This document shows positions 11,610 to 19,050 of a DNA stretch of 64,000 nt, one piece after another (position 1 is the stretch's first letter; every line of letters begins with the position of its first letter). The stretch is taken from the NCBI RefSeq assembly GCF_910591885.1, contig NW_025963554.1, forward strand, positions 1 to 64,000. The letters run 5' to 3'. The translations under genes were made by a program, and so were the position numbers. Source of the stretch: Bombus terrestris. Its lineage: Eukaryota > Arthropoda > Insecta > Hymenoptera > Apidae. Below the pieces are notes generated by a model that made no database searches, was not told the origin of the DNA, and worked only from the letters and a program-made list of their open reading frames with translations.

Positions 11610-14600
11610 ATGGCTAATTCCAACGAAGATACACCGAACACCCCCACCCACAATCCTGACGTGCATCCGACATCAGAAGTGGGATTCGGATCGGTTATGA
11701 CGGTGAACGGAATGAGGGCCATTTTGCGTGGCCTGGTGGAGGAGCTGAATTTGAAGCCGAGTGCGGAACCTACCAAAACTGTGCTACCGGACTTTAACCC
11801 CGACATCCCGGGCGCCGATCCAGTCGCATTGTGTACCACTGCTGGTCTGATTATGAAGGACCACCCCCTACAAGACCGTTCGCTAGCCACCGCTTTGAGC
11901 AGTGCTCTGAAGGGTTCCGCAGCAAATTGGTTTTCGCAGGGAGTGTTCGACGAAGGCCTCACTTGGCCAGCGTTTACGGAACTTTTTACGACGCGTTTTG
12001 GTGGCAAGGATACAGCAACCTCGACACTAATGAAGATACTTAACGAACAACCACAGAAGGGCGAAAACACGGCGGCTTTCGCCGCTCGCGTCCGTTCCCT
12101 CATAAAGATGAAGTGGCAACATATAACCTTGCCGGAATTATTCAATGCTATCGCCTTTTATCGAGTGAAGTCAGTCGACCGGCGTATCGAACGAGTGGCA
12201 CTCGAGAAGGATATCCGGACCGAGGACCAATTTTTAAACGAAATAAGAGTCTTCGTTCACGAGAAGAGGCCGGCGACAAGCAATACACCATCTAGCCCCG
12301 AAACCAAACGACACAAGCTATCCGACCCCCGGAACAAGTGCCTCTACTGCGGTGCCTTTGGACATGAAGTGGCGGAGTGCCGCAAGAAGATGCGGGCCGA
12401 GAAACGGAAGATACGACGTCCAGAAGGAGGCCGACAAGCTACATCGTCCAAGCCGGTTTGCTTCAAGTGTCAAGCGGAAGGACACATCGCCTCTGACTGC
12501 CCGCTGCGGAAAGAGAGAGGAGACAGCAACGGCCAGGAACGTCGAGTCGAATTCTGCGTGGTGGAGGCCCCAACCGGTAAATTAAGCCTCCAGGGTGAAT
12601 CGTTCCCATTTTGCTTCGATTCTGGGGCCGAATGCTCGTTAATTAAGGAGTCCGTTGCCCCGAAATTTCCCGGCATACGAACGGCCGACGTAGTAGTAAT
12701 GCGAGGGATAGGGAATACATGCGTTAAGAGTACGTCGCAGATTTTGTCCACCGTATGCATCAACGGTTTTGCGCTCGAGATAACTTTTCACGTCCTCCCC
12801 GATAGCCACTTAAAGTACGATATCATGATTGGTCGCGAAATTTTGAGCCAAGGCTTCGATGTACATATTACGCGCGACAGTCTCAACATTTGCAAAACGA
12901 AAATAGTTAACGCCTGTAATAGGACCGTCGAAAACGAGATCGATCTCGGTGAAGTAGACACCGAGGTACTTGGTAACGATAAGGGCCGGTTAATTTCCAT
13001 TCTCGAAAGGTTTAAAAACTCATTCATCACGGGTTTCCCACGTACTCGTGTAACTACGGGCCAGCTAGAGATACGACTAATCGACCCTAACGTCACCGTC
13101 CAAAGAAGTCCTTACAGACTTAGCGAGGAAGAGCGGAAAACCGTGCGGGAGAGAATTAGCGAACTAATTAAAGCAAACATTATAAGACCTAGTAAGTCAC
13201 CGTTCGCAAGTCCTATGTTGCTCGTGAAGAAGAAGGACGGCTCGGATAGACTGTGCGTAGACTTCCGAGCGCTAAATAAAAATACGGTTGCGGATCGGTA
13301 TCCCTTACCCCTTATCGCAGACCAAATTGCGAGACTGCAGAACGCGAAATACTTCATTAGCCTGGATATGGCCAGCGGGTTCCACCAAATCCCCATACAT
13401 CCCAATTCAACGGAGTATACCGCGTTCGTTACACCCGACGGACAATATGAGTATGTAACGATGCCGTTCGGATTGAAAAATGCAACGTCCGTTTTTCAGA
13501 GGGCCATCTTTAACGCCTTAGGCGACCTTGCGTATTCTTACGTCGTCGTTTATTTAGATGACGTCTTAGTTATTGCCGACTCGATAGATCAAGCTCTAGA
13601 AAGGTTGAACACCGTACTAGATACTCTTGTGAAAGCCGGATTTTCGTTCAACTTCGCGAAATGTTCTTTTCTGAAAACAACGGTACTTTACTTGGGATAT
13701 ATAATCCATAACGGGGAAGTTCGCCCCAACCCGGGTAAAATGCACGCCTTAAGTTCCTTACCCGCGCCAACGACCGTCACTCAGCTCAGACAATTCATTG
13801 GGTTAGCTTCGTATTTCCGTAGGTTCGTCCCTAAATTCTCGCAGATGATGAAACCCCTGTATGCGCTCACCTCAGGTAGCAAAAACATAACATGGTCAGA
13901 TAGGCACGAGAAAATCAGACAACAGGTAGTTTCCGTCCTGACCGACGCGCCGGTACTAATGATATTCGACCCTAATTACCCAATTGAGCTACATACCGAC
14001 GCCAGCTCGGAGGGCTACGGAGCGATCTTGATGCATAAAGTCGAAGGTAAAAATAGAGTAATCGAGTACTACAGCAAAAGAACTACCCCCGCGGAATCTA
14101 GATATCATTCCTACGAACTAGAAACGTTAGCAGTCGTAAACGCCATCAAGCATTTCCGTCACTACCTACACGGACGAGAATTTCTTGTTGTTACGGATTG
14201 CAATTCGCTGAAAGCGTCAAGTAACAAAGCGCATTTGAACGACAGAGTCCACAGGTGGTGGGCTTACTTGCAGACTTTCACCTTCGACATTATGTACCGA
14301 GAAGGGAAGAGGATGTCCCACGTAGATTTCTTCTCGCGAAATCCCGTAGACTTAGGCCACCGTAAAATTGATAAAATTGCGGAGAAAGAAATCAACTTGG
14401 CCGAAATATCGGAAGACTGGCTATTGGCCGAACAGCGTCGCGACCCGCAAATTATAGAAACTACCCGCAAACTACGAAACGACGAGCTCGCGGAAGATAT
14501 CGCGAATACCTATGAGTTGCGCTCAGGTATCCTCTATCGCAAAGTGCAGCGGAGGGGTAGAACCCTCTGCTTGCCCATTGTCCCGAGAGGCTTTAGATGG

Positions 14601-15686
14601 TCCGTTATCAACCATGTGCATCAGTCGATTATGCACTTGGGTTGGGATAAGACGCTCGAGAAGCTGTACGAGTATTACTGGTTCGAAGGAATGGCGAAGT
14701 ACGTTCGCAAATTCGTAGAGAACTGTCATGCCTGTAGAGTTTCGAAGGCAAGCTCGGGTAAGATCCAGGCCGAGCTACATCCTATACCTAAGACCAGCAT
14801 ACCTTGGCATACGGTCCACATGGACATAACGGGCAAGCTAAGCGGTAAAAAGGATTCCAAGGAATATGTCATTGTTTTGATCGATGCTTTCACGAAGTTT
14901 GTACACTTACATCATACCCGTAAGATAGACTCCTTTAACACCATCGAAGCTCTCAAGTCCGCTATATTTTTATTCGGCAGTCCCTGCCGGATAATAGCAG
15001 ATCAGGGTAGATGTTTTACGGGCAAGGAATTTCAGGAGTTCTGTGAAAACAAACAAATTAAAGACCACTTGATAGCGACCGGTGCTAGTAGAGCCAATGG
15101 GCAGGTAGAGCGTGTTATGAGTACGTTGAAAAATATGTTCACGGTAGTAGAGACGACCGGTCGATCATGGCAAGACGCGATTGGGGAGATACAATTGGCC
15201 CTGAATTGCACCACCAACCGCGTGACTAAAGCGAGCCCACTGGAACTACTAATCGGTAGGACAGCAAGGCCGTACGACTTGTTGCTACCTGATAGCGTTG
15301 AAGAAAGAGAAATAGATATCTCCGATGTAAGACAACAGGCGACAAAAAATATAGCAAGTAGCGCCAAACACGACAAAGAAAGATTCGATAACACCAAAGC
15401 TAAAGTGGTTAGGTTTAATGTTGGTGATTTCGTATTGCGCAAAATCGAGGAAAGAAACCAAACCAAGTTAGATCCAAAGTTTAGGGGCCCATTCGTAATA
15501 GCAGAGATTTTGGAAGGGGATAGATATACTTTAAAGACATTAGATGGCAAACGATCGTATAAATACAGTCATGACAGATTAAGAAAAATGCCGAATAGTT
15601 GCGTTCCTGCTGAGTTGGACGTCTGTAGTGATGACAATGGCAGTGACAATGACGATATGACTACACCGATCTCAGAGGATCATTAA
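11610..15686 (+). CDS. gag-pol: Gag-Pol polyprotein of Ty3/Gypsy-type retrotransposon
   Basis: This 1358-residue fused polyprotein would form the particle and carry out reverse transcription and integration. Gag has a capsid-like region (about 30-215) and two CCHC zinc knuckles (C244/C247/H252/C257 and C284/C287/H292/C297). Next come protease with its DSG motif at D337, RT with D586 and Y648-L-D-D651, and RNase H with D797, E836/E838 and D863. Integrase follows, with a zinc finger H1004/H1009/C1039/C1042 and catalytic D1072, D1131 and E1167 (35 residues between the last two), then a GPF motif at 1293-1295 and an acidic C-terminal tail. No stop or frameshift separates Gag from Pol. The ATG at 11610 lies inside the 5' LTR; the next in-frame ATG (M30, 11697) is just past the PBS and is an alternative start. 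The domains are certain; the start is less so. Confidence 0.95.
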   Translation: MANSNEDTPNTPTHNPDVHPTSEVGFGSVMTVNGMRAILRGLVEELNLKPSAEPTKTVLPDFNPDIPGADPVALCTTAGLIMKDHPLQDRSLATALSSALKGSAANWFSQGVFDEGLTWPAFTELFTTRFGGKDTATSTLMKILNEQPQKGENTAAFAARVRSLIKMKWQHITLPELFNAIAFYRVKSVDRRIERVALEKDIRTEDQFLNEIRVFVHEKRPATSNTPSSPETKRHKLSDPRNKCLYCGAFGHEVAECRKKMRAEKRKIRRPEGGRQATSSKPVCFKCQAEGHIASDCPLRKERGDSNGQERRVEFCVVEAPTGKLSLQGESFPFCFDSGAECSLIKESVAPKFPGIRTADVVVMRGIGNTCVKSTSQILSTVCINGFALEITFHVLPDSHLKYDIMIGREILSQGFDVHITRDSLNICKTKIVNACNRTVENEIDLGEVDTEVLGNDKGRLISILERFKNSFITGFPRTRVTTGQLEIRLIDPNVTVQRSPYRLSEEERKTVRERISELIKANIIRPSKSPFASPMLLVKKKDGSDRLCVDFRALNKNTVADRYPLPLIADQIARLQNAKYFISLDMASGFHQIPIHPNSTEYTAFVTPDGQYEYVTMPFGLKNATSVFQRAIFNALGDLAYSYVVVYLDDVLVIADSIDQALERLNTVLDTLVKAGFSFNFAKCSFLKTTVLYLGYIIHNGEVRPNPGKMHALSSLPAPTTVTQLRQFIGLASYFRRFVPKFSQMMKPLYALTSGSKNITWSDRHEKIRQQVVSVLTDAPVLMIFDPNYPIELHTDASSEGYGAILMHKVEGKNRVIEYYSKRTTPAESRYHSYELETLAVVNAIKHFRHYLHGREFLVVTDCNSLKASSNKAHLNDRVHRWWAYLQTFTFDIMYREGKRMSHVDFFSRNPVDLGHRKIDKIAEKEINLAEISEDWLLAEQRRDPQIIETTRKLRNDELAEDIANTYELRSGILYRKVQRRGRTLCLPIVPRGFRWSVINHVHQSIMHLGWDKTLEKLYEYYWFEGMAKYVRKFVENCHACRVSKASSGKIQAELHPIPKTSIPWHTVHMDITGKLSGKKDSKEYVIVLIDAFTKFVHLHHTRKIDSFNTIEALKSAIFLFGSPCRIIADQGRCFTGKEFQEFCENKQIKDHLIATGASRANGQVERVMSTLKNMFTVVETTGRSWQDAIGEIQLALNCTTNRVTKASPLELLIGRTARPYDLLLPDSVEEREIDISDVRQQATKNIASSAKHDKERFDNTKAKVVRFNVGDFVLRKIEERNQTKLDPKFRGPFVIAEILEGDRYTLKTLDGKRSYKYSHDRLRKMPNSCVPAELDVCSDDNGSDNDDMTTPISEDH
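11673..11688 (+). other. Primer-binding site, tRNA-Leu type, offset by 5 nt
   Basis: TCAGAAGTGGGATTCG directly follows the 5' LTR. Its complement, CGAATCCCACTTCTGA, matches my memory of the T-arm and acceptor strand of animal tRNA-Leu, whose 3' end reads ...CCCACTTCTGACACCA in flies. The match begins five nucleotides in from the tRNA 3' end: the terminal CACCA is not complemented by the LTR end (CGACA). Sixteen contiguous matches are unlikely by chance. The PBS is also translated, as it lies inside the Gag-Pol frame if translation starts at 11610. Confidence 0.75.
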
Positions 15687-15737
15687 CATGATGACTATAA
15701 CATGACTATGACTATGACATTTAACACAATGTTTCCA
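15687..15737 (+). other. Short spacer after Gag-Pol
   Basis: Fifty-one bases rich in ATGACTATGA-like words lie between the stop codon and the 42-bp minisatellite. No gene is seen. Confidence 0.6.
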
Positions 15738-15997
15738 CACACAAGCCTAGTGCGACCACACACTAGCATTCGATATTTCCACACAAGCCTAGTGCGAATA
15801 CACACTAGCATTCGGCATTCCCACATAAGCCTAGTGATACCACACACTAGCATTCAGTGTCTCCATACACGCCTATTACATCAATGCACTCGTGTTCAGT
15901 GTCCCCATACACTGCACTCGCATTCAGTGTCTTCATACACACCTATTACGTCAATGCACCCGCACTCAGTGTCTCCACACACGCCCAGTGCGGTAAT
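15738..15997 (+). repeat. 42-bp minisatellite inside the retrotransposon 3' region
   Basis: Tandem units start at 15738, 15780, 15822, 15864, 15906, 15934 and 15976. All are 42 bp except the fifth, which is 28 bp with a 14-bp deletion, and the last, which is partial (about 22 bp). Units begin CACACAAGCCTAGTG or CATACACGCCTATTA and end with CATTCAGTGTCTC-like text. The first three units hold CTAGTG followed by CACTAG, able to pair as a 6-bp stem. The period is a multiple of three, so an apparent 99-codon frame (15702-16001) gives a 14-residue repeat, but the 28-bp unit breaks the phase and no known protein is recognised. Confidence 0.9.
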
Positions 15998-16351
15998 ATG
16001 ATCCAACAAACTGAGACTCGTCCGTGTACGAAATCGAAAGTGATCTGTCATGTCATTACGGTCTGACCGATAACTCACAAGATGCAACTGGCGCTTTGAA
16101 TACCAATCATAATGCTACTGACTTTTGTGTTTTTTTTTCTTCCCTACTTTATCATTAAACATCCAATCGAAATTTTTGTTGTTAACCTGGGCCCTTGACC
16201 TATTTGGACAGTTAGTTAAGCCATAAAGAAACTAGTACAATATAATTTAGCTAAACTATAAAGGAACAAAATACTAGTTATATCAAGTTTAACATTAGGA
16301 AAACTCAATATTTTAGATCCACCCGAGGACGTGTGATAGTCAGAATGGCCG
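15998..16351 (+). other. Noncoding 3' tail of the retrotransposon
   Basis: No env frame or other gene is visible. A T-rich run lies at about 16127-16140. The bases just before the 3' LTR (GTCAGAATGGCCG) are not a typical polypurine tract; the nearest purine runs are AGGAAAA at 16297-16303 and GAGGA within 16321-16330. The plus-strand primer is therefore not obvious. Confidence 0.6.
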
Positions 16352-17355
16352 TGACGGAGATGAAAGAACACCGGAGCCTCCCCTTTGGAGCGGTGGGAGG
16401 ACCCCCTTAGCGCTGTAACCCAGATTTCATCATAGCCGCACTAAGAAACTGTTGTAATTCGATCCGACTGTACTTATTCGAAATTTATGATAGTGAGCTC
16501 GGGCTCGAGGTGACAACCGGTCGCCGAACGTAGTCGCGGTCAAGGGATGAACGTTTTACCTAACAGAGGCATGAAGTAACTCTATAGCTTTCCTTAAAAG
16601 AAATACTTGGGACGGGGCACGACGGTAAACATTTCAACGATTTCTGTCCCGTGGCTCGCCACACGCAGACTTTGTCCTTCGGGTAAGACGATTGCCAGAT
16701 GCCAACGCATCCTCACAGTATATGTTTAGCTGGGCGAGGACCCGCTACGAATATTAAATTTCAATTACACAAAGTCTCTCAAATAGACAAATGGCCTGTG
16801 CCCCAACTACGGGAAGATAAGAGAAATCTATCCTTCCACGAACGACGCTTCTCGCTAGCAACTTTCCCCAAGGACAGCTAATATCTTTCTCTAACCACCA
16901 ACATGGAAATTGACCAATAAACAGCAACGTCAATTTCCCTCACCCTTCGAGCGAAGACTTTTCTCCGCGAATCCGATGATCTCGTGCCCTTAGGCACAAC
17001 CATCATAGTTTTCTTCGACAGCATCACCGCGACGGAGAGACACTCTCTAGTGCGATCTCATCAGTAATCGACCTGTCTTTCGTATACGAAATAATTGCCC
17101 CCGTGCTCTAACATATAGTGTAACTTAGACGCAAACGAAGGGTAAAGTCCAGTATCCGTTGACCGCGGAAACGTTGCCGGAGCCGAGACCATTGTCATAG
17201 TGCCGCGAATATCGAAACCTTGCGATTATCTATCGACGCTGTAAATCTCTCTAATTTGTGTCAATAAACTCAGCCATTGTTACACCGCACCTATGGCTAA
17301 TTCCAACGAAGATACACCGAACACCACCACCCACAATCCTGACGTGCATCCGACA
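16352..17355 (+). repeat. 3' LTR (1004 bp)
   Basis: This is the partner of the 5' LTR. It starts TGACGGAG (third base A instead of T) and ends CATCCGACA. It repeats the start of Gag-Pol: an ATG at 17293 opens the same frame, which then runs out of the LTR into satellite and stops at once at TAA (17360-17362), after about 22 codons. It contains AATAAA at 16916-16921 and 17263-17268. Confidence 0.97.
17263..17268 (+). terminator. Candidate poly(A) signal of the retrotransposon RNA
   Basis: AATAAA lies in the 3' LTR, 87 bp before the LTR end. By position it is the most likely signal for 3'-end formation of the element's transcript; AATAAA at 16916 is the alternative. Cleavage has not been located. 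Confidence 0.45.
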
Positions 17356-17359
17356 AGTA
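17356..17359. repeat. Target-site duplication, right copy (AGTA)
   Basis: AGTA follows CCGACA of the 3' LTR and pairs with 10665-10668. Confidence 0.75.
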
Positions 17360-18443
17360 TATAATGTTATACGGTATATAGTCAAATTATGTAACGTCAT
17401 ACGTTATAACGTAGTACTATATCATCTTATTCGTTATAACGAAGTACTATATAACCTCATACGTTATAACGTAATAGTATATAACGTTACACGTTGTATA
17501 GTAATAGTATATAACGTTATACGTTATACCGTAATGGTATACAACGTTATACGTTATAGCGTAATGCAATAAAACGTTACACGTTGTATAGTAATAGTAT
17601 ATAACGTTATACGTTATAGCGTAATAGTATATAACGTCATACGTTATAACGTAGTGCTATATATCGTTACACGTTGCATAGTAATAGTATACAATGTTAT
17701 ACGGTATATAGTTATATTACGTAACGTCATACGTTATAACGTAATAGTATATAACGTCATACGTTATGACGTAATGCAATATAACGCTACAAGTTGTATA
17801 GTGATAGTATATAATGTTACACGGTATTTAGTAATATTATGTAACATCCTACGTTATAACGTAATAGTATATTACGTTATACGTTATAACGTAATGCAAT
17901 ATAACGTTACACGTTGTATAGTGATAGTATATAATGATATACGGTATATAGTAATATTATGTAACGTCATACGTTATAACGTAATAGTATATAACGTTAC
18001 ACGTTGTATAGTGATAGTATATAACGTTATACGTTATAGGGTAATAGTATATAACGTCATACGGTATATCGTAGTGCTTTATAACCTTACACATTGTATA
18101 GTAATAGTATACAATGTTATACGGTATATAGTAAAATTTTGTAACGTCATACGTTATAACGTAGTACTATATCATGTTATTCGTTATAACGAAATACTAT
18201 GTAACGTTATACGTTATAACGAAATACTATATAACGTTATACGATATATCGTTATACTATATAACGTTACACGTTACAACGAAATACTATATAACGTTAT
18301 ACGTTATAACGAAATACTATATAACGTTATACGTTATAACGTAATAGTATATAACGTCATACGTTATAACGTAATGCAATAAAACGTTACACGTTGTATA
18401 GTAATAGTATATAACGTTATACGTTATAGCGTAATGGTATATA

Positions 18444-19050
18444 ACGTTATATGTTATAACGTAGTGCTATATAACGTTACACGTGGTATAGTAATAGTAT
18501 ATAGCGTTATACGTTATAGCGTAATGGTATACAACGTTATACGTTATAGCGTAATCCAATAAAACGTTACACGTTGAATAGTAATAGTATATAACGTTAT
18601 ACGATATAGCGTAATGGCATATAACGTTATACGTTATAACGTAGTGCTATATAACGTTACACGTTGTATAGTAATAGTATACAATGTTATACGTTATATA
18701 GTAAAATTATGTAACGTCATACGTTATAACGTAGTACTATATAACGTCATTCGTTATAACGAAATACTATATAACGTTATACGTTATAACGAAATACTAT
18801 ATAACGTTATACGTTATAACGTAATAGTATATAACGTCATACGTTATAACCTAATGCAATATAACATTATACGTTGTATAGTGATAGTATATAATGTTAC
18901 ACGGTATATAGTAATATTATGTAACGTCATACGTTATAACGTAATGCAATAAAACGTTACACGTTGTATAGTAATAGTATATAACGTTATAACTATTACT
19001 ATACAACATTACTATAACTACACGTCGTATAGTAATAGTATATAACGTTA
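18444..19050. repeat. Recurring ~600-bp higher-order block of satellite 2
   Basis: The ordered set of variants around GTGGTATAGTAATAG, GCGTAATCCAATAAAACG and GAATAGTAATAG, ending with the 43-bp palindrome, recurs at about 21087-21693, 25969-26575, 30926-31532 and 33644-34250. Part of it recurs near 49037-49260. The copies at 18444 and 21087 are 2643 bp apart. Confidence 0.75.
18964..19006. repeat. 43-bp near-perfect palindrome, first of 29 copies
   Basis: Arm TTGTATAGTAATAGT, one A, self-palindromic core TATAACGTTATA, then arm ACTATTACTATACAA. The arms are exact reverse complements (15 bp). Copies start at 18964, 19775, 21006, 21607, 22598, 23319, 25827, 25888, 26489, 27480, 28606, 30784, 30845, 31446, 32437, 33563, 34164, 34765, 41380, 42011, 48956, 49437, 50338, 50909, 51900, 53161, 55832, 60573 and 63541. 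Some have one or more mismatches (TTGTGTAG at 21006, 48956 and 49437; several changes at 51900 and 53161; core ending TTACA at 60573 and 63541). The usual left flank is GCAATAAAACGTTACACG and the right flank CATTACTATAACTACACG. The next direct TTGTATAG lies 61 bp on, so the 30-bp phase moves by one base. Confidence 0.9.

Larger units (their letters stand above)
10669..11672 (+). repeat. 5' LTR (1004 bp)
   Basis: It starts TGTCGGAG and ends CATCCGACA, and is aligned over its full length with 16352-17355 at a constant offset of 5683 bp. I found four differences: T/A at LTR position 3, T/C near 11025, C/A near 11317 and C/A near 11647. The LTR should hold the promoter. No convincing TATA box or initiator decides the start; TCAGT at 11378-11382 is a weak insect-type initiator candidate. 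The last 63 bp are also the first 21 codons of the Gag-Pol frame. A 60-codon open frame at 11016-11198 is also present in the 3' LTR and is probably chance. Confidence 0.97.
10669..17355 (+). mobile_element. Complete LTR retrotransposon, Ty3/Gypsy superfamily, possibly mdg3-like
   Basis: This 6687-bp element has two 1004-bp LTRs, a PBS, one long Gag-Pol frame and a noncoding 3' tail, and is flanked by AGTA. The LTR ends are inverted (TGTCGG...CCGACA). Domain order PR-RT-RNaseH-IN places it in Ty3/Gypsy rather than Ty1/Copia. There is no env frame. The single fused frame, tRNA-Leu PBS and 4-bp target duplication suggest the insect mdg3/micropia/blastopia group, but this assignment is from memory and is not proven. 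The LTRs differ at only four sites by my reading and all catalytic residues are intact, so the insertion is recent and may still be mobile. Its GC content and codon use contrast sharply with the AT-rich satellite around it. Confidence 0.95.

Noticed and set aside
11597..15550. Minus-strand frames opposite Gag-Pol (up to 182 codons)
   Set aside because: They are shadows of the long plus-strand frame and show no recognisable domain.
15702..16066. Possible small env-like or accessory gene after pol
   Set aside because: The frame consists of the 42-bp minisatellite, with no signal peptide or membrane segment; the 28-bp unit breaks the phase.
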